DNA of 64,000 bases from Ahaetulla prasina (GCF_028640845.1 NC_080540.1:137606420-137670419); one strand, 5' to 3'; counted from the stretch's first letter, positions 44,819 through 57,200 are shown. A program made the numbers and translations. The notes: generated from the sequence alone by a model not told the origin.

Positions 44819-47348
44819 GCAAAATAATTTTATGACACTGAGTATGCAAAGACTGTGTCTCCAGCAGGTAACCACCCTCTACTGCCTTGCAACTGGTTAT
44901 GTAAGGAAAATAGGCATATATTACCCAATAGGTAGTATATCATGTATATAACCGACAATTTGAAATGTTCATTGCGGCCAAGATGTGTAATCCCCTAAGT
45001 GATGGCCTAATATTTTTTAAAAATGGGGAAAATATATTTTTCATGACATCTCAGATGAGAATGGATATAGATCATGAGCTACTGCTTGGTTATAGATCGA
45101 ACAGGAACACTGAATATTTGTGTTGTAGCATCCTATGGTCCTTACTAGTGAATTACTTATATACTGATGTATCTAGGCATCTGAAGCTAAGTATCTAAGT
45201 GACTTTATCATAATGGGGAACTGATTAATTGACATTGCATGAACTTGCTGTTGATGTTTGCTGATAGCTGCAAAAGGTATACAGTAATCCGTAGGATCTC
45301 TTTCATTTCATCCTCAAACTTTCCTGAGTGCTATACTATCCTAATGTAGGCTGAAAAGGCTGTTTCGTTCAGGTACAGAAAAAAGGTGAAGGTCTCACAA
45401 GGTACCTAGGTCCAAGATAGAGGAGGATGCTCCTTTTGACCAATTTCCTGGTTGAGAAAACAGCATGAATTGCTCTGATTACAAACAGGTGCTTGAGGCT
45501 GGAAATGGCACCTTTTTCCCCCCTCAGTACAAATTGACAGCATTCAATTTTGAAAATTTTCATATCTGTCTTTATGTGTCACAGGCACATGTTGTGCCAT
45601 GAAAACCCTTAGCAGTGACTGTTCCTCACTCGTATCTCAACATCTCTGCCAAGAACATCACATTTCATTTTGTATATGGACCATAACGTTCAAAACATGA
45701 CTGTTTCAATCCGGACACAGGCCACCCAAAACCAGCTGTTCCATCTGTGGAACACTATGCACATCCCTACTTGGAAGTTAAAACGAAAACAAAATTGGAA
45801 GAAGGCAATGGTAAACCACTTCCATTCTGTAGCCAATGCATTATGTGAGAATGTCTCCCCCCCTCGACACACATACACACACACACACACATTTCTCCTT
45901 CCCTAGTAAGCTCTTCTTGGAAATGTTTTTTGAAGTTGTGGTTTTACATGGCTGCTAGTGAAGCTAACTTCATATCCCCAGTAGCTTTTGCAGCAGGAGC
46001 TCCTTGTTAATACAGAACTCAAAATCAAAAATTCCTTAAGATCTTTGCCAAGAGAAGGAAATGTTTTTAATGTTTGAGGGTTCAAACTGCTTGCATTTAT
46101 TTCGGTATGGAGATATTGTTTAACCAACCCAAGCTATAATATCAGCCATTGTAATAAAGGGGAATACCTAACAGCAGAAGAAATGGTCAAACCTTTTCCA
46201 ATATAATATAAGCTAGAACCATTGGGCTGTAATGTTCAGAATTCTTAGCCAACATGACTCCCCATCATACAGGCAGGGAGTTTTCAGCTTTGTAGTAACT
46301 CCCACCACCAAAAAAAACCCCCAAGGTTGGAAAGCAAAGCTCTAATTATTTCTGCTCCTTGTGTGAAAGTAGTCATAATAGGGCATCTTATTTCATTTGA
46401 GTAAAACTTTGTGGGAAAAGAGATGGCTTAAGAGGGCTACTGTTCAGGCAGCTGTGTGCAGGCTTAGTAGCCGCTTTTCAGTCACGCTTTCCATGTCTTC
46501 CATGTATGCCCTGGCAGCAGTGAGTTTAAAACTTTTTCAAATAGTGGGGGAAAGTGTGAGATTATTGGGTGATGACACCTTGAGTGACTTCCTTCTGGGA
46601 CAAAGACACTGCTGAAGAAAGGAACAAAACATATTGCTTTGATTTAAAGAAATCTTGCCTTAATGTATTAGCTGGTTGCCAGAGTTTAGACAAGTGGCAC
46701 AAAAAGCAAACAAGAATTATTGTCTGCAGTTCACAGACCTGTCAGGTTTAGGCTGGTATTGTAATTATTGCACTATTTTAAACAAGTAACATAGCATATG
46801 TTTGTGTGCTGCTGCTGAGCGTGTTGGGAATTTAAGGGAGAACGTCTCAAGCTTTATACTTTGTACTCCCATTTCATTCCCATTTTTCTTCTCCGTTGAC
46901 AAAATAGAATATTCATATCGCCCAATAAATCTTTTAAAATGGAACCTTTATTTGCAATTCTGCCATTTCCCCTAAGGTGTTAAAGTTGCTAATGTGATTG
47001 CAGAGACATTAAAAGTTATGTTCCAAAGAATCTGTACCAGTAAGGCATTGCAGAAAGAGGCAAATGGCAGATGTGGATCCCTTCAGCTGAAAAGGAGGCA
47101 CATCAGCTCATGGGCAGGTGCTCAGAGAGAAATGGATGCTGGAGTTAATTCCTTCCTGAAATAAAATCCAATTGATGAAACACATATCCTTTTTTTTTTC
47201 CTGGAAAGAAATAGAATTTCAGAATATTTCTTAAGGGCCAAATTTACCTAACAATCACTGCCAGCAAAGCCTGTGATAGGGGTTTGTGAAATCGCACAAA
47301 TCGCACAACCTGTTTGAAACTGCAGTTTCAGATGTTTGAAACAAGCTA
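44819..47348. other. intron sequence, no recognised element
   Basis: About 2.5 kb. A short CA run lies at 45869-45890. Nothing else recognised. Confidence 0.4.
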
Positions 47349-47749
47349 CCGTATATACTCGAGTATAAGCCGAGTTTTTCAGCACGTTTTTTGTGCTGAA
47401 AAACGTCCCCTCGGCTTATACTCGGGTCTATACGGCTTATACTCGAGTTTTTTTTTTTTTAAGCCCCTCGGCTTATACTCAAGTATATACGGCTTATACT
47501 CGAGTTTTTTTTTCTTTCTTTTTTTCACATTTTACCGGACGGCGCGGGGAAGCCCTGCCGGTGCAGTGAGAGGGCGGGGCGGGGGAGCCACCAGCCTTCT
47601 CAGCTGAGGGAGGGAGGGTTTCCCCAACCGGTAGGTGCCTCATTTCCCACCCTCGGCTTATACTCGAGTCCCCAGTTTACCCCAGTTTTTGGGGTAAAAT
47701 TGGGGACCTCGGCTTATACTCGGATCGGCTTATATTCGAGTATATACGG
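47349..47749. mobile_element. mariner-like palindromic MITE, CCGTATATACTCGAG ends
   Basis: The left end CCGTATATACTCGAGTATAA, preceded by TA, pairs with the right end TTCGAGTATATACGG. The unit CGGCTTATACTCGAG or a variant occurs at least six times inside. A hairpin (TTTTTCAGCAC with GTGCTGAAAAA) lies at about 47374-47404. The middle (47530-47640) is GC-rich. The TA on the right is lost. Confidence 0.75.
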
Positions 47750-48015
47750 CAATTCAAACTTTGTGCAAAGGTTTATAGCTTGAAGTGTGTTTTGAAATGC
47801 AACTATTTTGTCCCTCACAAATAAGATATCTATGCATCAGTGTATTTGTCTAGCATGGTATTGCTTCCATTCACTGGCTGTGTTTTCACACTACTTGGAG
47901 ATGCTGAGGCTTGAACCTCCAATCTTTTGTGGATCCAGAAGAGGATTCACTACTGAATTAGCACCCTTGGTTGGTAAATGTTCTATAATACATATCCTAA
48001 ATATATACTCTATAT

Positions 48016-48148
48016 CATGGGTGTCAAATTTGATTGCGCCACATGACGTATTGTGATGCATTGCGATGTTTTTTGCCTTTGCGGAGCTGGGTGGGCGTGG
48101 CCTGCACATGACACATCCAGCCCGCGGGGCGCCAGTTTGACAGGCCTG
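48016..48148. mobile_element. hAT-type MITE (CAGGGGTGTCAAACTC family)
   Basis: The left end CATGGGTGTCAAATTTG pairs with the right end CCAGTTTGACAGGCCTG. The perfect target duplication is CTCTATAT (48008-48015 and 48149-48156). Confidence 0.9.
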
Positions 48149-48286
48149 CTCTATATCTATAACTTAAGAAGGAAAAGCTTATGGTTTCTCTCTTTCTCTT
48201 GATGCTGTGAGGCATGATATAGGCCTCACAAGAATTTTCCAAAGGCATTCAGCAGGAATATAAATGAATTTACAATACAATGCATA

Positions 48287-48652
48287 CAGGTAGTTCTCGA
48301 AGATCACAATTAGGATTGGAATTTCTGTCATAAGTAGTTGTGGTCATAAGTCAAGTCAAGCCTGATTTATGACAGTTTTTATGGTGGTCATTAAGCAGAT
48401 CACTGTGGTTATTAAGGGACTTCCCCAATAGGTGGTTTTTTTCCTGGAAATTAGCAAAAAAGTTAGCAAATCATGATCATGCTGCCACTGGTCCTAAATA
48501 TGAGTTGAGTGCCAGGTGCCCAAATTGCAGTCACATGACTGGAAGGGTGATGTGATGGTCATAAGTGCAAGTACAGGTTGTAAATCACCTTTTCTGAAGC
48601 CATCATAACTATGAACTATTGTTAAATGGCCATAAATTGAAGACGACCTATA
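48287..48652. mobile_element. Tigger-like MITE
   Basis: TA then CAGGTAGTTCTCGAAGATCA at the left; AAATTGAAGACGACCTATAA at the right. The interior has GTCATTAAGCAGATCACTG and GCAGTCACATGACTGG. Confidence 0.75.
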
Positions 48653-50323
48653 ACTAAGCAGAAGTTATGACAAATTGATTTAACTCCATATAAAGAAGCT
48701 TTAAGTGGCTTGGTCATGGCTGCATGGGAAGGAAACTGAGTTCCTCCTTGTTTTCTCTTTTCCATAAAGATGAAAAACTTGTACATTGTAGTATATGAGG
48801 ACAGCTCTGTAGTTATTGTGGAAAGGAAGCCATGTTGGATTAATATCATAAAGAAAATGGCAGAAAGAAAAGCAATTCTTTGTCACTTCAGAATGGAACC
48901 CACCTTCTGCAGGGAATGGTGGAGGAAAGAAAAGGATTCGGAAAGGAAATTAAAAGTGTGGCTTGTTATACTGCATACAGTATGATCAGAGGAAAACAGC
49001 CTGGAGCTATTTTTCTTTTAAAGATTGTGCCTTTCTTGCTTTTGTCCTTGGCTAGAAATGGACCATCATCTAATTAGAGGATTCGTAGCTGATATATTTA
49101 TTTTAATTGGCTACAATACGTTTGAATTTCTATACATGTGTCATCTGAATAAATACTAATAGGAGGAAAACGTGCTGCTCCTTAATATGTAATTTATCCT
49201 GCAACAGGCTTCCTCTAAGGAAAGGCATTTTCCTTTCTCACAGTAGCCTTTGTTGAAATGGCATCAGCAGCCTGCCTGCAGAGTCTTTTGAGGTGAGGAG
49301 GGAGGGAGGGTGGGTATCCAGAAAGCAGGCACAATTGATTGCTCAAGGGGCTGGTGTATGCAATAAAGAAGGGGCTCTATTAACTCTTTTGCAGTTAATG
49401 ACCTTTAAAGCCATGAAGGTTTACATCTAAAGTGCTTTAGGATATTCCAGACTTTTAGGCTATTGAAACTGAGCATGGAAGTGCTGAGCGCAGAGAAACC
49501 CCTGAATGTGAGAAAGGAAATTTATTGCATTTGTGGATGTCTCGGGCCATTGGTTGCAGAATTAAGTGGATGACTTTATGTCAAAGTTTGAAGACTTCAC
49601 ACGAGGAGATGCTGTTTGGTTAAAGGGGGATATGGGGCTCTTGGAGAGGGTGTCTTCTTTTTCTTTGTTGCATCTTCTCACAGGAGAGGAGTTGTGGGTT
49701 CAAGTGGACACAGCGTGAAACCTCTCTGCATCACTTGCATGCCTTTGAGGAGGACCTCTGTCCTCTATGATTTTCAGAAAGAGCAGGGGAAGCTGGTTCT
49801 CAGCACCCTAGAAAGGAGAGCTCAACGGAGAAAGTGTAAAAAAAAAAATCCTTCTGAAGGCCCTTTAAACTTATGTGAGCCACCAAAGTCGATTCATAGC
49901 AATAGGCAGTAGAGAATTAGCAGTATCCAGGTGCAGAGGGAGTAGGAGGGAGACTAAGAATCTCTCTGCTCTTCTGCCACCCACACAACATCTGAAGCCC
50001 ACGTACTGAGTCAGGAGCTTTTGTGTGAGGGAAGTCAGATGACTAAGGATGGATGCTACTGGGGGGAAGGAGAGAGATTCTCTCAACAGGCTTATGCTCT
50101 GTGGCCCAGTGCCCCCTGCTGTCCAGGCTGCAGCTGAACACCAGATCAGGAATCTCTCAGAAATTCTTATAGAATAATGATGAAGAGCCAACTGCCTACT
50201 TCTTTCTCTCTGCCTCCTTTCTCTGAAGCAACTGGAATAATGTTAGATTTGCAAAGGAATCTGCTGTATTCAGAATACCTCCAGGTTGTGGGCTCATATT
50301 GTGATTAAGGTGCTAGTTTCTAG
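48653..50323. other. intron sequence upstream of exon, no recognised element
   Basis: About 1.7 kb, rather GC-balanced, with a GGGAGGGAGGGTGGG motif at 49297-49315. No repeat or supported exon. Confidence 0.4.
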
Positions 50324-50675
50324 ATAAAGGTAAAGATTCCGCTTGCACATATGTGCTAGTCATTCTCGACTAGGGGGCAGTGCTCATTTCCATTTCAAAG
50401 CCAAAGAGCCAATGCTGTCCAAAGACATCTCCGTGGTCATGTGACCAGCATGACTAAATGCCAAAGGTGAATGGAACGCTGTTACCTTCCCACCAAAGGT
50501 GGTCCCTATTTTTCTACTTGCATTTTTTACGTGCTTTCAAACTGCTAGGTTGGCAGAAGCTGGGACAAGTAACGGAAGCTCACCCCGTTACGCGGCACTA
50601 GGGATTTGAACCACTGAACTGCCGACCTTTTGATCAACAAGCTCAGCATCTTAACCACTGAGCCACCGTGTCCCT
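50324..50675 (-). mobile_element. Sauria-type SINE, antisense, 47 nt before a BAIAP2 exon
   Basis: Inverted copy of the 15034 family: tail AAAGGTAAAGATTCCGCTTG, body CTTCCCACCAAAGGTGGTCC and TTGGCAGAAGCTGGGACAAG. B-box complement GGGATTTGAACC (50599-50610). Head complement CTGAGCCACCGTGTCCCT ends at 50675. The only host intron sequence left before the exon is 50676-50722. Confidence 0.9.
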
Positions 50676-50722
50676 CAGTTCCTACTCACCTCTAATATTT
50701 TATGTTCTCTCTTTTCTTCCAG
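50676..50722 (+). promoter_or_regulatory. BAIAP2: branch point, polypyrimidine tract and acceptor
   Basis: CTAAT at 50692-50696 is a plausible branch site about 28 nt from the exon. TTCTCTCTTTTCTTCCAG gives a strong pyrimidine tract and AG. All essential signals lie in the 47 nt not covered by the SINE. Confidence 0.7.
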
Positions 50723-50875
50723 TTTATTGAAGCAATGACCAATAAACAAAGTGAGCTGGAAAACTATGTATCTGATGGTTACAAGATGGCACTCACAGAA
50801 GAGAGGCGTCGATTTTGTTTCCTGGTGGAGAAGCAGTGTGCAGTGGCCAAAAATGCTCTTACGTACCACTCCAAG
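50723..50875 (+). CDS. BAIAP2: BAIAP2 coding exon (I-BAR domain, about residues 164-214)
   Basis: 153 bases, 51 codons, phase 0 at both ends. It reads FIEAMTNKQSELENYVSDGY and then KMALTEERRRFCFLVEKQCA to TYHSK. The acceptor is TTCTTCCAG and the donor GTAAGC. It encodes the last long helix region of the I-BAR domain. The LTEERRRFCFLVEKQCAVAKN core is as in other vertebrate IRSp53 proteins. The first residues (FIEAMTNKQS) differ from human, remembered as YIDAISNKQG, by conservative changes. It follows the 49-kb intron, and its acceptor is crowded by a SINE ending 47 nt upstream. Confidence 0.94.
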
Positions 50876-50916
50876 GTAAGCAGCGGCACTTACTAACTGA
50901 ACTAAACCATTCCAGG

Positions 50917-51850
50917 GATACAGTTTTTTTAAAATAGTAATTTTATTAAAGATTACAATTACAATTTACAACGATACAAATTAATGCAAATGAAAAAGAA
51001 AAAGAGACGATGCAAAAAAGAAAAAACAAGTAAAGAAAAAAAGAAATATATAAAGAAGTGATTTCACTCTTCATCACAAGTAATAAACAATTTTAGTAAA
51101 TTATCATCTCTTAAAATGCAACAAATAGTGTCTTCTTCCCATATCCTATACAAACCCAAACAAATCCATAAAGTTTCTTTGTTTCATTTCTAATGTAAGC
51201 ATAAGTCCATTAAAGGTAATCAGGGATAACAAAATATCTATTTTAAACTTGATCAAAAAAACCAGCTCCATATTCCTTCCTTTTACTGCTAACAATCTCT
51301 ATCTTTTGTCCCTTCAAATAACATCCTGGAGCTTGATTTGTTTTGTTTTTTTCTTTGTCCCTTCTCACAAAATTCTTCAAAGCTTTAACAGGCTTGTTTT
51401 GTAAGTCCAATATTTAAAAGTATCCAGGTCACTCCCTTGGTTTGTTATTTGTAATATCCATTTTAATTATTAAGACATCAGCTGCTTTCCAACATAATTC
51501 TTGTAGCCTGCCATTTTTAAATCTGCTTTCAAATCAGTCTCGATCATGTACAGTAATACTTGTTTCTCTACCATAATATTTTTTAAATAGACTTTACAGT
51601 CTATTTATAGAGGCAGACACTTAAAATTAATTTCTGGGTCCATTGTTCAAAAATATCCTTTAGTATGTCCAGTGTTAACATATTTTTCTTTATTCTGTTT
51701 TAGTAAGTCAAGTGTTCATCTCCTTTAATTGTAACCTTTAGTTCCTTCTAATCCCCTATAATGCCTAGTTTTTAATGTCATGCAGTATGTTTTTTAATGT
51801 ATTCAAAATAAAAGCATTTTTCTATGGGAAGCATTCTTTATAACTAATTA
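50917..51850 (-). mobile_element. probable L1 3' UTR, antisense
   Basis: On the minus strand it ends with TTGTAATCTTTAATAAAATT and an A-rich tail (AATAAA near the end). The body is A-rich and lacks frames, with AGATAGAGATTGTTAGCAG and TGAAGGGACAAAAG. It fits the 3' part of squamate L1 elements, but no coding motif confirms it. Confidence 0.45.
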
Positions 51851-52894
51851 CAAAATCTTATTTCAAATTGTCCATGGCTATGTTAACTTTAGCTCATAGT
51901 TACTATAGTGGACTGTCATTAGTGTAGGAAGAGTACCTACCAGTAGTACTTTCTATGTGGATAAACAAAGGAAACTAGTCCACTAAGATCAAAGGTTTGG
52001 GAGGTGGCCCTGCATAATTTGTAATAGATACTAAGCTCAAATGCAACTTTGCTGCCTAGTGGCAAAATTCTTGGGGAAGAATATCTTAACTACATGCCAA
52101 CCCATGCAAATTCAGTCAATCTAAATAAAACGTGTTTTATTTTCATGGCTGAAAAGAAAAGTTAGGAAAATGGAGCATGGAAGTATAAATGTTATTCTGT
52201 TATTCTTACTGGTGAAATGATTTGTTCTGTTAGTATCAGCAGGGTCTTATTGACATTGGTTTGAGAGAAAAAACCTTTATCGTTAATTGCTCTTTGTGTG
52301 TGTGTGTGATTATTGTCTCTGCCTTTCCTCCATGTATAACTCAACTCATCTATAGTATCCATCTGGTTAGATTGAAGTTACTCAGGTAATAAAGAAATGG
52401 ACTACAAAATCTCAATAAGCCACAAACACTCTTCAAGTAGAATTGTATGTCAGGCTAATATATGTGGAGAAATAGAAGAACAACACTCTTCTCTCATCTG
52501 GTGGATTATTTTCTTTTCTTGCTGTTATTTTGTCATAATACTCCAATGAAGATAAACTCTTTCAGGTTTTTTTTTAATTTACATTTTTATTAAATAGATT
52601 ATCTTGGTGGTATTTACAGTTAGATACTGAGATCATGGGAGTTGTGCCGAAGCATGTGTGGCTTGTTTTATAACTTGCTCAAGAAATGTGACTACACACT
52701 CTTACATTCCAGATTAAAACCATTTGCATGGCTTGGATATGTTGGTTTATAACATTCACACACTCATATACAAAACACCCACATGGATACTTCAAAATGT
52801 CATCAAAATCTTCCGGAAAGTATGGGCTTCTACTTAAATTTAGATTTGCTGTTTTCTTGAATATCAACTGAATATCAACCTCTGGAGAAGGCTC

Positions 52895-53065
52895 TAACAT
52901 TGGGAAAAGTGGAAGGAAAGAGAAGAAGAGGATGACCAGCAGAAAGTTGGATGGAGCAGATTTGGAAAACCTGAGGAACCAAGTCAGGGACAGATTGTCA
53001 TGGAGAAAACCTTATCTAGATGGTTGCTAAGAGTCAACATCACTTTGATGGCACGTAAACAAACA
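52895..53065 (+). mobile_element. BovB/RTE-like LINE 3' end, sense
   Basis: GAAGGAAAGAGAAGAAGAGG, ATGACCAGCAGAAAGTTGGA, CAAGTCAGGGACAGATTGTC and GGTTGCTAAGAGTCAACATC, then ATGGCACGTAA. These are words from the C-terminal coding end and 3' terminus of BovB/RTE LINEs. Confidence 0.65.
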
Positions 53066-53172
53066 ATGTTCTTAGTTCTTTTGTCCTAGTGAAGGGACCT
53101 AGGTGCATCTTGCCATTCACACACGATTCATGGCAAACCACCACTATTATTCTTTCTATATAACAATTTTTC

Positions 53173-53310
53173 CAGTGGTGGGATTCAGCCAATTCGCACC
53201 ACTTTGGGAGAACCGGTTGTTAACTTTCTGAGCAGTTTGGTGAACTGGTTGTTGGAAGAAATCATTAGGGCAGAGAACAGGTTGTTAAATTATTTAAATC
53301 CCACCACTGC
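53173..53310. mobile_element. hAT-type MITE, short
   Basis: The left end CAGTGGTGGGATTCAGCC pairs with the right end AAATCCCACCACTG. Flanking octamers AATTTTTC and CATTTTTC agree at 7 of 8. Interior GAACCGGTTGTTAA repeats. Confidence 0.9.
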
Positions 53311-53631
53311 ATTTTTCTGTGACTGAGCCTTCCCTTAGAAGCCATACATTAAGCAAGCAGGAAGCACTGTATCTTCTGCCTGAAGACAGAAGCACATATG
53401 TTTACCTTTCCTTCACCCTCTCTTCAACATCCCATAATAATATCTAGGCATCCAAGGGGGCAGGTGTGTCTGTTTCTTGGCAGGTGATATATGAATGGCA
53501 CAATGGCCCTTGTGTGCTCTTCAGTCTGGAGCTTATAAATACAAAGGGTGCTGCTTCCAATAGAACAGGAGAAATTAAGAAGCTGCACAACTGCTTTTTG
53601 TGCCATTGTTTTTCTTGTCTGAACTCAAATA

Positions 53632-54431
53632 TAGGTCGTCCTTGCTTAATAAACATAACTAGCAACTCTGTCATTAAGCAATGCGGTTATAAAGCCCAGT
53701 GTCATATGACTATGTCAACTTAAGCCAGCAGTGGTGACAGTCCAGTGGTGGGATTCAAATAATTTAACAACCGGTTCTCTGCCCTAATGACCGGCTGGAT
53801 AGGCATGACTTGGTGGTCATGTGACCGTGTGGGCGTGGTCAATTCAACGTTACTCACGTCGATGGGTGCTTCGCCTTAGCTGTTACAATGTAATAAGGGT
53901 TAAGCAGAGAGGCAGTTTCTGTAAGCAGGGCAGTAAAGTTTAGGCTAGAAACACCACCAGAATGTTTCCTTCCTGCCTTCTTTACAGAATTAGCCCTGTA
54001 AAGGGGGGGGGGGAATAAGATTTCTTCCCACAACTGGTTCTCCGAATTGCTTAGAAAGTTAACAACCGGTTCTCCCGAATAGGTGCGAACTGGCTGAATC
54101 CCATCACTGTGACAGTCCCAGTTGCTGTTATTAGGTGAATCCAGTGTGGTTGCAGCATCTTGCAGTCACGTGATCACCATTTGCAAATTCCTGCCATCTT
54201 CCCCATTGACTTTGCTTGTTGGAAGTGAAGGTCACAAATAATCACATAACCGCAGGACACTCTGACATCATAATTGTGAGCCACTTGCCAAATGTCCAAA
54301 CTGCGATGATGTGACCATGGGAATGCTGCAATGGCCACAGCTATGAGGACCCATCATAGATCCCCCTTGCTTAGCACCATCATAACTTTGAATAGTTGCT
54401 GGACATTTAGTCTTTCAACGAGAACTACCTG
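53632..54431. mobile_element. Tigger-like MITE carrying a nested hAT MITE
   Basis: The left end TAGGTCGTCCTTGCTTAAT and right end ACGAGAACTACCTG are both flanked by TA. The interior has CCCATTGACTTTGCTTGTTG and GATGATGTGACCATGGG. The nested element at 53743-54109 splits it at CAGTGGTGACAGTC. Confidence 0.8.
53743..54109. mobile_element. hAT-type MITE nested in Tigger-like MITE, perfect TSD
   Basis: The left end CAGTGGTGGGATTCAAATAA pairs with the right end GGCTGAATCCCATCACTG. The target duplication TGACAGTC is perfect (53735-53742 and 54110-54117). The interior has GTGGGCGTGGTCAA and a G11 run near 54005. Confidence 0.93.
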
Positions 54432-54433
54432 TA

Positions 54434-57197
54434 AATTCCTACTTCGTTGAACGTTGAAGCGTTGAACGTTCTTCTTTTGCTCTCAATTTGCATTTTACCT
54501 AAAAAGCTGGGACGTTTGCCTACCATTTGTTATTTTTTGAATCCCCTGGACTGTTTTTACTGCTTTCCTACTTGTGCCTTTTGGTCCCAAAGATTCTAGA
54601 CTTAAGGTGTTTTTTGGGGGGATGGAGGAGAAACTGAAACTAATGCAGGGGATTAAAAAGTGATTGAAGCAGCAGGACTTTCCAGAATAGCAGCTCTTCT
54701 TTCAGTGGAAGCTAAGAAGCTCCTGCTGCTCATCCTGATAGGGAGAATTATTTCCATGCACACAATTAATGTGCTTTTATGGAGGAGAGGAAAGGATGAG
54801 ATCCTCACCAAAATGATCCATGGAGCTATTATTGATATTTTCACAGGAAGCTCCTTCTTCCACCTACGTGACATTAGCAGTTAACGGCCTTCTCTGCAAA
54901 ACACAAACTTTTCTCATGTTCCTGTTCAAAGACCCAAATAACAGACAGCCATTATGCGACAGTCTCCCGTCCTGAAGCTGACCTATGCTCACCTCGGGGC
55001 TGCCAAAGGCTATTCTCAGACCTCCTTTCAGATAGCATGGTTGCTGTGGAGCAGCTGATCTGTGCAGCTTAGACACCTTGAGGGCATCCTCCTAGGGGAT
55101 GTGCAGAACTAAGCAATCGGTTTGGTTTTATTTTTTCCCTAAAGACGTAGCCCACATGTACTACTTCCTGCTTCACCTTTTGCCCCTAACGGTTGTGCTG
55201 AACCGTCAGCTGTAAAGAGAGCAGAAAGGAGAGAGTGAGCCCACTCTGCTTGGGCAGCATTGTTGAGAAAGAGCGAGTTTATTGAGGTAAATGTTTCTGT
55301 GAGGATCTGTTGTCCGTCCCCCCCCACCCCCGCTACATGTCTTTTTTCAACATTCCTTTTGCCCCAGAATACCCACGTTTTATATGCTTCTCTTTCAAAC
55401 ATTTTTTTCAGAATAACTCACAAAGGTTTTGCTAATCAGGAAATTAAAACTGGGGATGCAAGGCTTCCAACCTGGTTTGAATGTGTTTCTTTGGAAGAAG
55501 TTTTTTAACGGGCTGCCCCTCAAGAAGACATGTCCATGCAATTTCCATCCAGTGAAAGAAGAGAGCAAGTGAAGAGAAAGGGATAGATGTGAAAGTCTGG
55601 GCATTTTCTTATATCCCAGCTTATTCGTTTTCCTCAAGGATCTCCCACTTGGCACTCAGTACTAAATATTTTCATCCAGGATGTTAGATATTTTGGCTTG
55701 TGTCAGAATTACATATTCCTGAAAGCAGTGTCAGGTCAAACCACTCTCTTGATGGCACTCATGCTTGGTTAATTAAGGAAAAAGTGTCTGGAATAACAAC
55801 TTGTGAACAGCCACTGGAATAAAATACTTCTTTTCAGAGGTGGGAAGAAGGAGCCAGAGAAATGCACAGAGGTATATTGTGCAAGTCCTGGCTTTCCAGT
55901 TTCTTTTCCTTTCTCAAGTTGTTGAGTTACAACATTTTGGTACTGCCTATGTTGCATCAAGAACAAGAGTACATTCCCTATAGAAGAGAGGTTCTCACCT
56001 GTGATTATTTTAGGGTATTCACTACTCTTGAGGGGTTGTTTTTTCCCCCCAAAATGAATATGTAGTACTTGTGTTAAATTTAAAAAAATAGAGCTGGCTA
56101 CTTTTGCATTTGGGAAGGATTTCAATTTTGCTTGGCCCCATCTTATGAGGATTAGAGTATTTTCTTTGTATCACATGGTTCGTTATGTCTGTGCCTTTAC
56201 AGCTGTGCAAAATAAAAAAATAAAATAAAAAAGGCTGCATATGCTAAAGTGTTCTATATGTGAATGGAGGCTTCCAAGATTCCAACTTCCTTAATCAGGT
56301 CAGAGCTCCTGGAGGGGAAAGCAAGCTGAAATTGTTGTTGGGAGTGAACTTGGAAGGGAGGCCGCTGCAGCCCAGCAACACAAATAGAAGCTCTTGCTTT
56401 ATATTTAACACTACTTCTACCCTAAAGAAAATAAATAGCCTTTAAAAAGAACTAAATATTTATCTGGTCTATAAATAAGCAATGATTGAGATGATTTTTA
56501 ACTGTGTTTCTTAGTTTAATATAACACCGTGGCGAATTTGAATGAAAGAAAGAAAGGGATCTTGCAGTTGCCTGAGACTGACAAGTGCGAAATGTTTTCT
56601 TTTTAAAATTAAATTACCACGACTGGGTCTAATCTGTTTCTTTGGCTCTATATTTTTGGTGTCCTAACTAGTAGTGGGCCTAATAGATATGAATTTCTTT
56701 GACTAGATCAGAAGTCCTGTCCTATCGTGTCCTCTCCTCTTCTTCTTTTAGATTCATGAGGTCATAAAGACACCTCCAACCTTGAACGGTGAAAATTGGC
56801 TGATCAGCATGGAAAATATTATTATTTTCTCCCTTTATGATTTGCCCCCTTTTACAGTGGACCTAAAAGGGAAAAAATGGAATCTTACCTAACTGCATTC
56901 TATCTGTATTTCTCAGATATGCTTTATCTGAGAAGTAGCCTCAGAGAACAGTTTCAAAGCAGTGGTTCACAAACACCAAATTAGTCATTTTTTCCTGCTC
57001 TAACTGAATAACTGACAAATAAACCTAGTCAATCTATGTAAATTCCAAAGTTACAATAGTTTCATTTCTCCTAGAATCAAAAAAATCATTGGCCTGTTAG
57101 TGTACCAGTTCCATTCTCAGGAAAGTTATGTTTGGGAATTTGTTGATTTCCTTCCATTTTTGGATTAAAATCTTATCTGGGTTTTTCTTACACTCTG

Positions 57198-57200
<3 letters not shown>
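54434..57200. other. BAIAP2: intron sequence, no recognised element
   Basis: About 2.8 kb without recognisable repeats or supported exons; the largest repeat-poor block in the right part of the window. Confidence 0.45.

Larger units (their letters stand above)
1397..50722 (+). other. BAIAP2: BAIAP2 giant intron (49.3 kb), TE-filled
   Basis: Runs from the donor GTAGGG at 1397 to the acceptor TTCTTCCAG ending at 50722. The flanking exons are in phase and join residues that are adjacent in IRSp53, so no coding exon is missing from it. Most recognisable content is transposable elements, listed separately. Several LINEs (L2 copies 1 and 2, BovB, R4-like, L1) are antisense to the gene. Confidence 0.9.

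Noticed and set aside
47520..47640. GC-rich patch as a CpG island or promoter
   Set aside because: It is the interior of a MITE about 3 kb from any exon, with no promoter elements seen.
49616..49912. Possible alternative BAIAP2 exon or separate small gene
   Set aside because: The frame has no IRSp53 similarity, and the two flanking known exons already join in phase without it.
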